Shown piece by piece: positions 24,830 to 32,528 of a DNA stretch of 64,000 nt (its first letter is position 1; the number at the start of each line of letters is the position of its first letter). Under the pieces are notes generated by a model. That model ran no database searches. It was not told where the DNA came from and worked only from the letters and a program-made list of their open reading frames with translations. The stretch is from VKMB-3413 sp041027365 (GTDB lineage: Bacteria > Pseudomonadota > Alphaproteobacteria > Rhizobiales > Rhizobiaceae), in NCBI RefSeq assembly GCF_041027365.1, contig NZ_JBFTEH010000003.1:62001-126000 (forward strand), written 5' to 3'. Made by a program: the position numbers and the translations under genes.

Positions 24830-26371
24830 ATGACACTTTTGACCCGCCGACGCTTCCTGGCGTCCTCGGCAGCCGCTGCTGCCGCCACCGCATTTCGGCC
24901 GATGCCGTCTCTGGCGAAGCCCGCATCAACGCGTCTCGTCGTCGAACGCCGGACGATCGAGGTGAACGGCCGGCCGGCCTCCGTCCTCGGCGTACGCCAG
25001 CCGAACGGCACGCCCGGCCTCGTCCTCGACCCGGGGGAGGCGTTCCGTGTCCGGCTGGAGAACCGGCTCGACGAACAGACGATCGTGCACTGGCACGGAC
25101 AGACGCCGCCGCCGTCCGAGGACGGCGTGGCCGACACCGGCTACGTGTCGCCTCTCGCTCCTGGAGAGAGCCGCGCCTACGACTTCGCTGCCAGGCCGGG
25201 AACGCATTGGATGCATTCCCATCAGGGACTGCAGGAGCAGCTTCTGCTCGCCGCCCCCCTGGTGGTCCGAACGCCGGAGGAGGCGCTGGACGATCGCCAG
25301 GAGGTGACGGTCCTTCTGCAGGACTTCAGCTTCCGTGGCCCGACGGAGATCCTGGCCGGCCTGACGGGGGAGACAGCCGATACCGCGACCGTGCACCAGG
25401 GCATGAACCATGGCAGCATGGTCATGACTCCGCCGCCGGCCATGGACCACGAAATGGAAGGCATGAACGGGTCGATGCCCGGCATGCCGATGCGGCACGC
25501 GGCGCCGGGAAATGGCGCGTCGTCGGCGATGTCGATGATGCAGGGCGCCGGCATGATGGACCTCAACGACGTCGAGTACGATGCCTTCCTCGCCAATGAA
25601 CGGACCCTGCGGGACCCGCTCGTCGTTCGGACCGAGGGCGGCGGACGGGTTCGGCTCCGCCTGATCAACGGCGCGACGTCGACGGCGTTCTGGATCGACC
25701 TCGGCAACGCGGTGGGTGAAGTCGTCGCGGCGGATGGCAATCCCGTCACTCCCGTACGGGGCAGCCGCTTTCCTCTCGCCCAGGCCCAGCGACTGGACAT
25801 CCTCGTGCAGATGCCGAAGCAGGGCGTCGTGCCCGTGATCGCCCAGCGCGAGGGTGGTCGCTCGAGGACAGGGATCATCCTGGCGACCCCGGATGCCGCC
25901 GTTCGCCGCGTTCCCGACGAAGCGGACGACATGGCCGGTCCCGTCGATCTCTCGCTGGAACATCGCCTGCGGGCATTGCGGCCGCTCTCGGAAAAGCGGC
26001 CGGACGTGGTGCACGAGGTCAGTCTTAACGGCTCGATGATGCCCTACGCCTGGGCCCTCGACGGTCGAACCTGGGCGAACCACCAACCGCTGCAGGTTTC
26101 GAAGGGAGACCGCGCCCTGCTGAAGCTCGTCAATCGGACCGCGATGGCGCATCCGATGCATCTGCATGGGCATCATTTCCAGGTCGTCGAACTGGAGGGT
26201 CGGCCTCTGGGGGGCGCCGTGCGTGACACCGTCATGGTGCCTGCGAGGGGAACCGTCTCAGTCGCCTTCGACGCGGTCAATCCGGGGCGTTGGCTGTTCC
26301 ACTGCCACAACCTCTACCACATGGCGACCGGCATGATGACGGAAGTGGCCTACGGTCCGCGGGCATCCTGA
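24830..26371 (+). CDS. Multicopper oxidase, copper resistance CopA/CueO-type
   Basis: This encodes 513 residues with a twin-arginine signal (TRRRFLASSAAAAAA). The four copper-binding blocks are present: HWHGQ, WMHSHQG, HPMHLHGHHF and HCHNLYHM, giving one type 1 and the trinuclear type 2/3 centre. A Met/His-rich insertion at about 190-245 (MNHGSMVM, MDHEMEGMNGSMPGMPM) is typical for periplasmic cuprous oxidases that lower Cu+ toxicity. It follows the small His-rich exported protein after about 140 bases. No separate copper regulator is seen next to it. Confidence 0.92.
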   Translation: MTLLTRRRFLASSAAAAAATAFRPMPSLAKPASTRLVVERRTIEVNGRPASVLGVRQPNGTPGLVLDPGEAFRVRLENRLDEQTIVHWHGQTPPPSEDGVADTGYVSPLAPGESRAYDFAARPGTHWMHSHQGLQEQLLLAAPLVVRTPEEALDDRQEVTVLLQDFSFRGPTEILAGLTGETADTATVHQGMNHGSMVMTPPPAMDHEMEGMNGSMPGMPMRHAAPGNGASSAMSMMQGAGMMDLNDVEYDAFLANERTLRDPLVVRTEGGGRVRLRLINGATSTAFWIDLGNAVGEVVAADGNPVTPVRGSRFPLAQAQRLDILVQMPKQGVVPVIAQREGGRSRTGIILATPDAAVRRVPDEADDMAGPVDLSLEHRLRALRPLSEKRPDVVHEVSLNGSMMPYAWALDGRTWANHQPLQVSKGDRALLKLVNRTAMAHPMHLHGHHFQVVELEGRPLGGAVRDTVMVPARGTVSVAFDAVNPGRWLFHCHNLYHMATGMMTEVAYGPRAS

Positions 26372-26453
26372 GGCGACTGACGGGGCCGGAGATCGCCTTT
26401 CCGGCCTCGTCCTGTCACGCGGCTTGGTCTGCCGATACAGGCTGGGGAACGGA

Positions 26454-27188
26454 CTACATCGCCTCCTTGATCCCCTTCCGGATCAGCCACCAGTTGACCG
26501 GATAGGCGGTGAGGAAGCCGCAGATCATCGCGATCTGCATGGACGCCCAGAACTCGACCATGTTCACCTCGAGCTTCACGCCGAGGATCGCGCCGAAGAT
26601 CCAGAAGTGCATGATCGCCATGAAGCCGTACATGCCGATCTGCCAGGAGGTGAGGGACAGCGTGTCGGCCTTCACCGCCTCAATGATGCCCTTGCCGGGC
26701 GACAGGCCGCGCATCGGCACGATGGTCGCGTACTGAAAGCCGACGCCGAGGAGGAAGGCGAGGATGTAATCGACGATCCACACGGCGAAGATCTTGTCGG
26801 GGAAGATGCTCTGGTACCCAAACCAGACCGCGATCGCCGGGACGATGAAGACCAGCCATTCGGCGACGATGTCGCCAAGCGTGCAGCCGGCGCCGCAGTG
26901 CGTTGCGCCCTTGCCGACCTTGGCCGGAAATGGCGTTAGCTTCTTGTGCGGCATCTCCTCGTCGCGCTGCATCGCCGCATGCGCCACCTCGTGACGGGCG
27001 AGCCGACCGTAGGTCCAGTATGCCCAGACCGCGAGCGGCCCGGCATAAAGACCGGTGACCGGCCAGACGACGTTCATGATCGACATGTGCTGGGGATGGC
27101 GAACGATGTCGGTGAGGATCACCGCGGCAGAGGCGAAGCCGACAAGCAGCATCGCGATCGCGACGATGTGGAGCCATTCGGGGATCAT
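26454..27188 (-). CDS. DUF4396 membrane protein
   Basis: This encodes 244 residues and about six membrane helices. The DUF4396 signature is recognisable: a His/Cys-containing loop (HEVAHAAMQRDEE, then KGATHCGAGCTLGDIVAEW) before the membrane block. The conserved H-C-x-x-G-C arrangement suggests a metal site. The function of the family is not established; it is often found with copper or other metal-handling genes. It lies directly after the glutaredoxin-MauE gene (three bases apart) on the same strand, so the two form an operon convergent with the multicopper oxidase gene. Confidence 0.8.
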   Translation of the reverse strand: MIPEWLHIVAIAMLLVGFASAAVILTDIVRHPQHMSIMNVVWPVTGLYAGPLAVWAYWTYGRLARHEVAHAAMQRDEEMPHKKLTPFPAKVGKGATHCGAGCTLGDIVAEWLVFIVPAIAVWFGYQSIFPDKIFAVWIVDYILAFLLGVGFQYATIVPMRGLSPGKGIIEAVKADTLSLTSWQIGMYGFMAIMHFWIFGAILGVKLEVNMVEFWASMQIAMICGFLTAYPVNWWLIRKGIKEAM

Positions 27189-27191
27189 CGC

Positions 27192-27968
27192 TTACGCTCC
27201 CCAGACGAGCATGCGGATCGGCATCCAGAGGCCCATGCCGATCATGACGAGGTTCTCGGTCAGCGAGACGAAGCCGAGCGGCACGTTGGACCCACCGCCG
27301 ACGCAGGCGCACTTCAATTCGCGCTTCTGGACGTAGACCGCGTAGAAGACCGAGATCGCTCCGACCGTGCCGATGAAGAGGGCGATCGGCGCCGAGATCC
27401 AGGTCAGCGTGCCGGCGATCATCAGCAGGCCCGACATGGTCTCGCCGAAGGGATAGATCTTGCCGTACCGGACCCAGCGCTTGGCGAGGAGATCGTAGTT
27501 GAGGAACATCGTGGAGAAGCTCTCGACGTCCTGAAGCTTCTGGATCCCGAGAAGGCACATGGAAATCGCGAAGAACCACTCGATCGCCCGCACCGTGAAG
27601 ACGGTGTCGTAGACCGCCCATGACACCGCGAGGCCCATCAGGAAGGCGACCGAGAAGATCGCGATCACCGGCTGGTAGGTGGTCTCGTCCTTCGACTTGA
27701 CGTGCTTGCCGAAATGCTCGCGCAGTTCGGTGTAGCCTCCGACGCGCTCGCCGCCGATGAATGTCTGCGGCGTCGTCTCGACGCCGTGCTCTTCCTTGAA
27801 CGCGTCGGTCTTGGCGCGGGTCGTCAGGTGATGGTCCTCGACCTCGAAGCCCTGCCGCTCAAGCAGATCCTTGGATTTCAGGCCATAAGGGCAGACGTGC
27901 TTCTCCATGACCATCCGGTAGAGGACGGCCTTCCTGTCCCGTTCGGACACGACACTCGTAGTGCTCAT
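27192..27968 (-). CDS. Glutaredoxin-MauE (DoxX-like) fusion membrane protein
   Basis: This encodes 258 residues. The N-terminal 85 residues form a glutaredoxin domain with active site CPYG (in EKHVCPYGLKSKDLL) and the TPQTFIGGERVGGYTEL glutathione-binding part. The rest has four or more membrane helices like the MauE/DoxX group (VFLIGTVGAISVFYAVYVQKRELKCACVGGGSNVPLGF), with the paired cysteines of ELKCACVGG near the C-terminus. MauE-type proteins take part in thiol chemistry of exported proteins. A fusion of this type may pass reducing power from glutathione across the membrane. It is first in the operon with DUF4396. Confidence 0.8.
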   Translation of the reverse strand: MSTTSVVSERDRKAVLYRMVMEKHVCPYGLKSKDLLERQGFEVEDHHLTTRAKTDAFKEEHGVETTPQTFIGGERVGGYTELREHFGKHVKSKDETTYQPVIAIFSVAFLMGLAVSWAVYDTVFTVRAIEWFFAISMCLLGIQKLQDVESFSTMFLNYDLLAKRWVRYGKIYPFGETMSGLLMIAGTLTWISAPIALFIGTVGAISVFYAVYVQKRELKCACVGGGSNVPLGFVSLTENLVMIGMGLWMPIRMLVWGA

Positions 27969-28368
27969 CTAGATTACTCCGTTGTGGCTCTCCACGTTGT
28001 CTGCGCGAGCCGGGCTTCGGCAGAAAGTTGGGTTTCCAGCTACGGGAAGGTCAATGGCGCGCTCCGGGTTCCGTCCGGCCCTATGGTCGGCGGGTTCGAA
28101 GGAATCGTTGCTGGGCATCGACCGGTCCGGTCCGAAGAAAGTTCGTTCAGAAGCGCCCGCTCATCGCTTCCGCCGCACGAAGCTGCTGTCTATGGGTACT
28201 GAGGTCCTGCGGAAGGCTTGTCCAAGGCGCTGATATCGCTTCCGTCCTCCGGTCGGACGATCCGGTATGCACCGATCCGTGGCGCGATGCGCACTTAATT
28301 CGGAGACTGACGAAATCGACGACGCCTCAATTGCTACCTACGTAAAACACGTATATTACGTGTAATAA
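27969..28368. other. Gene-free stretch between metal genes and toxin-antitoxin pair
   Basis: These 400 bases separate two divergent units. No gene is supported. Composition falls in the last 60 bases, where the toxin-antitoxin operator is found. The promoter of the glutaredoxin-MauE operon must be in the left part, but I see no clear hexamers. Confidence 0.4.
28347..28363. promoter_or_regulatory. Palindromic operator of the toxin-antitoxin operon
   Basis: ACACGTA and its exact complement TACGTGT flank a three-base centre (TAT), and the site ends five bases before the antitoxin ATG. A partly related TACGTAA lies directly upstream. Antitoxins of this type bind such palindromes next to their own start codons, so autoregulation is the likely role. 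Confidence 0.55.
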
Positions 28369-28761
28369 ATGGCGGAGGCGAAGTTGGAACTGTTCACGGC
28401 ACTCGATCTTCAACAGCGCAGCGGGGACCTGCAACGGACGGCATCCGCAAGTCCGGTCGCAATCACCCACCACGGAAATCCTCGTTATGTCCTGATGAGC
28501 GCACAGGAATTTCGCCGGCTGAAGGCAGCGGCCGGTGAAGAGATCCCGGCGGCGTTATCGAGGCGAACCCCCACCGTCCAGCGCCGCTTGCCCCGCGATC
28601 CTCTGGGTCGTGACACCAGCGATTTCGAAGCATTCGTCGTCGATGTCGCCGAACATGCCTTGTCGGGACGGGACCGTGAGGAGATTTCAGAGGAGATTGC
28701 TGCGGCAGAACGGCGGCTCACCGGGAAAAAGGGCGGTCGAAAAGATCATGTTCGACCGTAA
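28369..28761 (+). CDS. Phd/YefM-like antitoxin
   Basis: This encodes 130 residues. The N-terminal 50 follow the Phd/YefM pattern: an ALDLQQRSGDL helix followed by PVAITHHGNPRYVLMSAQEFRRL. The C-terminal half is charged and probably binds the toxin. The ATG lacks a good ribosome binding site, the leader being AT-rich, and sits right behind a palindrome. The gene overlaps the toxin gene by 14 bases, as is usual for toxin-antitoxin pairs. At 130 residues it is longer than typical Phd proteins (70-90). Confidence 0.75.
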   Translation: MAEAKLELFTALDLQQRSGDLQRTASASPVAITHHGNPRYVLMSAQEFRRLKAAAGEEIPAALSRRTPTVQRRLPRDPLGRDTSDFEAFVVDVAEHALSGRDREEISEEIAAAERRLTGKKGGRKDHVRP

Positions 28762-29362
28762 GTCTCGGCTACTCATTCCAGACAACACTCCGCTGTCCGT
28801 TCTCTCCCTTCTTGGAGAAGATGCGCTGAACTGGCTTTTCAAACCGGATGTCGAAGTCTGGGTTACCGATATGGTTCGGGAAGAAGCCGTCCGCGATCCG
28901 GATCCGGGATCTGATAATCGGACGGAGCAGCGCCGCGATCTTCGGAACTGGTTCGAACACAATGCCGACCGCATTCGAGTTCAGGAAACAAGGGCGGGAA
29001 ACGAATACCGTAAAGCGATGAAGGCCTGGGAACTGGCTGGTAGCCCGCCGGAGCTGAAGCCCTCCTGGGCCGACCGCGGTGAAGAGAGCATAATTCAGGT
29101 CCTCGATGGCATCGAGAACGTCCTCAAGGACGGGGAGGCCGTCCTCGTCATCATGGACGACCGCAAAGGGCGAGCCGCCTTGAGGACACTCAATCACGAC
29201 CTGGATATCATGAGCACCGAGTCATTCGTCATATGGATGACAGAGCGATTCAATATCCGGGAGGCTGAATCTGCCTGGCAAACGATAGCCTTGATCATGG
29301 GGAAAGCGATTCCCCAACTCAAGGAATCTGACGACGAACCGGTTTCCACATTCCGAGTCTGA
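28748..29362 (+). CDS. PIN-like toxin
   Basis: This encodes 204 residues. Acidic residues are placed as in PIN-domain RNases: D12 in LIPDNTPLSVL, E45/E46 in VREEAV, E112/E113 in DRGEESII, and D137/D138 in VIMDDRKGR. The protein is longer than VapC toxins (about 130) and has an insertion of roughly 50 residues after position 50. With a Phd-like antitoxin immediately before it, an RNA-cleaving toxin is the best guess. The open frame extends upstream into the antitoxin gene but the ATG at 28748 gives the natural N-terminus. Confidence 0.7.
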   Translation: MFDRKSRLLIPDNTPLSVLSLLGEDALNWLFKPDVEVWVTDMVREEAVRDPDPGSDNRTEQRRDLRNWFEHNADRIRVQETRAGNEYRKAMKAWELAGSPPELKPSWADRGEESIIQVLDGIENVLKDGEAVLVIMDDRKGRAALRTLNHDLDIMSTESFVIWMTERFNIREAESAWQTIALIMGKAIPQLKESDDEPVSTFRV

Positions 29363-29428
29363 AACGGTCATCTACAGTCGAAACTGCAGCAACGGCGGCG
29401 TACGCAGATAGGGATCCACTGGGATGAA

Positions 29429-29465
29429 AACCCGGGCGGTCGTACCGCCCGGGTTGCATTTTTCC
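29429..29465 (+). terminator. Rho-independent terminator of the toxin-antitoxin operon
   Basis: A 12-base perfect stem (AACCCGGGCGGT and its complement at 29444-29455), a three-base gap and then GCATTTTT. It lies 66 bases past the toxin stop and also faces the small opposite-strand gene that ends at 29473. Confidence 0.85.
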
Positions 29466-29472
29466 GTCAGCT

Positions 29473-29682
29473 TCAAAATTTGACCCCTCCGCTCCACTGT
29501 AACGCACAGAGGCAGTAGCCTGCAGAGATCTGCCGTGACAGCCGCTCCTCGATCTCGTGCTGCCCGCGGATCAGGCCGCGGACCGCCTCGCGCGGGTCGC
29601 CGCCGGCCTCCGCGATCGCGGCCTCGACCACGTCGTCCGGGACGTTTGGAAGATGGACCGTCGACTTCTCCGCCTTCGCCAT
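29473..29682 (-). CDS. Small uncharacterised protein
   Basis: This encodes 69 residues with GGAGGTCGTC right before the ATG. The start (MAKAEKSTVHLPNVPDDVVEAAIAEAGG) is followed by DPREAVRGLIRGQHEIEERL, a helical pattern seen in small conserved proteins of rhizobial islands; no function is known to me. The last ten residues (CALQWSGGVKF) look unnatural, so the original 3' end may have been replaced by a rearrangement near 29480-29510. It is divergent from the TnsA-like gene. Confidence 0.5.
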   Translation of the reverse strand: MAKAEKSTVHLPNVPDDVVEAAIAEAGGDPREAVRGLIRGQHEIEERLSRQISAGYCLCALQWSGGVKF

Positions 29683-29873
29683 GACGACCTCCGTGCGAAC
29701 CCCCGAGCAGAATCGGGGTTGACCGACCACCGATGTTCTTATTACGTTCTCATCCATGATCAAGCGCACGAAGATGACCGTAGTCGTGGCCAAGCGCCCG
29801 ACCTCCCGCACCGCCGGCTGACGAAGCTCCCTCGTCCACTGGCGATCGCCCACGGCATCTCCGGACGACGACC

Positions 29874-30509
29874 ATGAGCCTCCGCCTCGATCATTCTCTT
29901 CTCGACAATTCTGCTGCCGGCGCCTCCCGCCTTCTGACCGAGACGCGGCGTCGCGCGTCAGGCCGCCGCTTCGGCCCGACGGGAACGGTCCGCTGCACCG
30001 GGCGCCCGGCGTTCCGGTCGGCACTGGCGCGCGATCTCGGCCTACTGCTCGATCTCGACCCCGACGTTTCCGAGTGGTCCTGCCTGCCGGCCGTGCTGGA
30101 ACTCGCGAACCGTGACGGCGAGGTCCTTGACCGCGTGCCCGACTTCCTCGTTCGGGAGGAAGACGGCCGCGAACGCTTTCTCGACGCCGGCGAGACAGGC
30201 CTGACGCCCGCCGATCCCTCGGTCGCTTATCGAGCGGTCCCCGAAGACGAGATCCGCTTGGAACCGCTCCTTTCGAACGCTCGCGACGCAATGCGCTACG
30301 CGAAACGCGTGGTGCCGCTCGGCGACCGGGTACGGCTGCTCGCGTACCTGGCCGAGATGTCGCCGATCACGCTCGTCGAGGCCGCCTCGGCGATGCGCGA
30401 GAGCAGCGAGCCCGTCGGCGCGGTCATCGCGCTTGCGCTGAGAAGGATCGTCCGCATCGACTGGGAAGACGCCCAGATCGGACCTGAGACACCCGTGAGG
30501 GCGAGATGA
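29874..30509 (+). CDS. TnsA-endonuclease-like protein
   Basis: This encodes 211 residues. Residues 44-105 (RPAFRSALARDLGLLLDLDPDVSEW, VPDFLV, ERFLDAG) resemble the N-terminal endonuclease domain of TnsA, a restriction-endonuclease-like fold. The central aspartate (D90 in VPDFLV) is kept, but the first glutamate and the lysine of the E-D-K triad seem to be missing. The C-terminal part (RLLAYLAEMSPITLVEAASAM) looks like a winged helix. It may therefore bind DNA without cutting. Its stop overlaps the next start in ATGA, so it works with that AAA+ protein. There are no tnsB, tnsC or tnsD genes here. Confidence 0.55.
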   Translation: MSLRLDHSLLDNSAAGASRLLTETRRRASGRRFGPTGTVRCTGRPAFRSALARDLGLLLDLDPDVSEWSCLPAVLELANRDGEVLDRVPDFLVREEDGRERFLDAGETGLTPADPSVAYRAVPEDEIRLEPLLSNARDAMRYAKRVVPLGDRVRLLAYLAEMSPITLVEAASAMRESSEPVGAVIALALRRIVRIDWEDAQIGPETPVRAR

Positions 30510-32464
30510 GAAGACAATATCGGGGCATCCCGTCGGCTGCGCGGCGCGCAGCGGCACAGGAGAATGAAGAAGACGAGGCGGAGCGCGAGTTCTCCCGGCA
30601 GCAAGTGCTGCGGCAGATCGAGCGTCTCGGCGCTTCGGAACGCGTGATCTTCGACGCCGTCAGCGCCGGCGTCGCTGCCGCCGCGGAAGCGCGACCGGAT
30701 CGGAGCCTGCTGATCGCCGCGGTCGTGTTCGACGGCCGATGGGGCGGCCCGGCTGCGACTGCGATCAAGGTGGCAGCGCGCGAGGCCTATTGCGACGTGA
30801 CGTACGACCCGGTCGTGCTCGCGGCTCCGAACAGCAAGGCTTCCGGGCAGTCGTTCGGCTCGTTCGACATCGATCGCGTTCCTGCATTCCTTGCCGAGAA
30901 CTCGCTCATCTGCCTCTTCGGCGAGGACGATGCCATCCCGGACCTGCTCCGGACGTTCGCCGACGCGATCATCGACGTGCGGGAGCCCTCGCAGGATATG
31001 CTCGCGGAAGAGATCGGCTTCGGGGACGCATCGGACCTACCTCACCCGCTCGGCTTCCGGGACTTCGCGCCTGATCAGTTCGACTTCGCGCTGTCGCGCG
31101 GCCGGACGCCGGCGGAGCGCTTCTCGCTGCTCGTGACGCTTGCACGGCGGGACCCGCCGGAGCGCGAACGTGCGGATCCGCAACCGGATCCTGACGACGG
31201 TCCGCGGCTCGAGAATCTCGACGGCTTCGGCACGGCAAAGGAGTGGGGACTCCGGCTTGTCGAGGACCTGCGGGCGTTCGCGGCAGGCGAGATCGAGTGG
31301 CGCGACGTCGACGCGGGCGCGCTCCTCGTGGGCCCTCCAGGCACCGGCAAGACGACGTTTGCCGAGGCGCTCGCCAACAGCGCGTGCGTACATTTCGTGC
31401 CGACCAGCTACAGCGATTGGCAGACGAACAGGGGCGGCTACCTCGGCGATGTCTTGAAGGCGATGCGCGCCGTCTTCAGCGAGGCGGCGGCGAACATCCC
31501 GGCCCTCGTCTTCATCGACGAGATCGACACGGTCCGCGGCCGCGGCAGCACGGACAGGAACGACGGCTGGTTCACCGCGATCACGACGTGCCTGCTCGAA
31601 TGTCTCGATGGGATCGGTCGGCGGGAGGGGGTCATCGTGATCGCTGCCTGCAACGACGACAGCAGCCTGGATCCTGCGCTCGTTCGATCGGGAAGGCTCG
31701 ACCGCCGCTTCTTCATCGGCCTCCCGGACGAGGCGGCGCTGGGGGGAATTTTCCGGTACCATCTCGGCGACGGGATCGACCAGAACGTCATCGAGAGGGT
31801 CGCGACGCTGTTCGCGGGCACGATGTCGGGGGCGGACGTCGTGCGGATCGCGCGCGACGCTCGCCGCATCGCGCGCCTGGCGAAGCGGCCGCTCGCTGCC
31901 GAGGATCTGGTCTCGGCGGCCGTTCCGGAAGACCGGCGCTCGCCCGCGGTCATCAGGCGCGTCGCGATCCACGAGGCGGGACATGCCGTCGTTCGGATGC
32001 TGTTCGGTCAGGTGCCGAGGTCGCTTTCCATCATCGAGAGCGGCGATCTCGGTGGCTTCGTGTCGCACGACGTCGACGTCGCGACCGTCGAAGGGCTCGG
32101 CTCGGAAATCGCTAGAGACGTCATCGCGATGCTCGCCGGCAGGGCGGCCGAGGAAGTCATGCTCGGTGTCGCGTCGGCCGGCGCCGGCGGCCCGCGGGAC
32201 TCGGACTTGGGGCACGCGACGCGGCTCGTCGCTGCTGCAGAGGGTGTCTACGGCTTCGGCGACACGCTGGCTCACGGGCTGGAGGTCGACGGGCGGCGCG
32301 TCCGTGCGCGGCTCGCGAGGCTCTACGCGGAAGCGATCATGCTCGTCCGCCGGCACCGTGCCGAAGTCGAGGCGCTGGCATCGCTCGCGATCGAGAAGCG
32401 GGTCCTCGGCCGGTCGCTTCTCGCGGAGTTCGCCGTGCGGCGCGGTCTCGGCCGCGCCGGATGA
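30506..32464 (+). CDS. Soluble FtsH-like AAA+ zinc protease
   Basis: This encodes 652 residues. Residues 1-240 form a domain without recognised motifs. The AAA+ module has Walker A GPPGTGKT at 276-283, Walker B FIDEID at 336-341, and SGRLDRRFFIGLPDE. The C-terminal M41 peptidase has the zinc motif HEAGH at 489-493 and the third ligand aspartate in DSDLGHAT (D567). Housekeeping FtsH carries two N-terminal membrane helices; none is visible here, so the enzyme should be cytoplasmic. Coupled expression with a TnsA-like partner suggests a DNA-associated or defence-type role. The catalytic residues are intact. Confidence 0.82.
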   Translation: MRRQYRGIPSAARRAAAQENEEDEAEREFSRQQVLRQIERLGASERVIFDAVSAGVAAAAEARPDRSLLIAAVVFDGRWGGPAATAIKVAAREAYCDVTYDPVVLAAPNSKASGQSFGSFDIDRVPAFLAENSLICLFGEDDAIPDLLRTFADAIIDVREPSQDMLAEEIGFGDASDLPHPLGFRDFAPDQFDFALSRGRTPAERFSLLVTLARRDPPERERADPQPDPDDGPRLENLDGFGTAKEWGLRLVEDLRAFAAGEIEWRDVDAGALLVGPPGTGKTTFAEALANSACVHFVPTSYSDWQTNRGGYLGDVLKAMRAVFSEAAANIPALVFIDEIDTVRGRGSTDRNDGWFTAITTCLLECLDGIGRREGVIVIAACNDDSSLDPALVRSGRLDRRFFIGLPDEAALGGIFRYHLGDGIDQNVIERVATLFAGTMSGADVVRIARDARRIARLAKRPLAAEDLVSAAVPEDRRSPAVIRRVAIHEAGHAVVRMLFGQVPRSLSIIESGDLGGFVSHDVDVATVEGLGSEIARDVIAMLAGRAAEEVMLGVASAGAGGPRDSDLGHATRLVAAAEGVYGFGDTLAHGLEVDGRRVRARLARLYAEAIMLVRRHRAEVEALASLAIEKRVLGRSLLAEFAVRRGLGRAG

Positions 32465-32528
32465 GGCGACGACTTCGCTCTCAGAGGGGCCTCGGCGGAT
32501 ATGCGTCCGCCGAGGCCCCTCGTCTTTG

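Noticed and set aside
29757..29822. Short plus-strand frame MIKRTKMTVVVAKRPTSRTAG before the TnsA-like gene
   Set aside because: It has only 21 codons, no ribosome binding site of note and no recognised pattern; it lies in the divergent promoter region.
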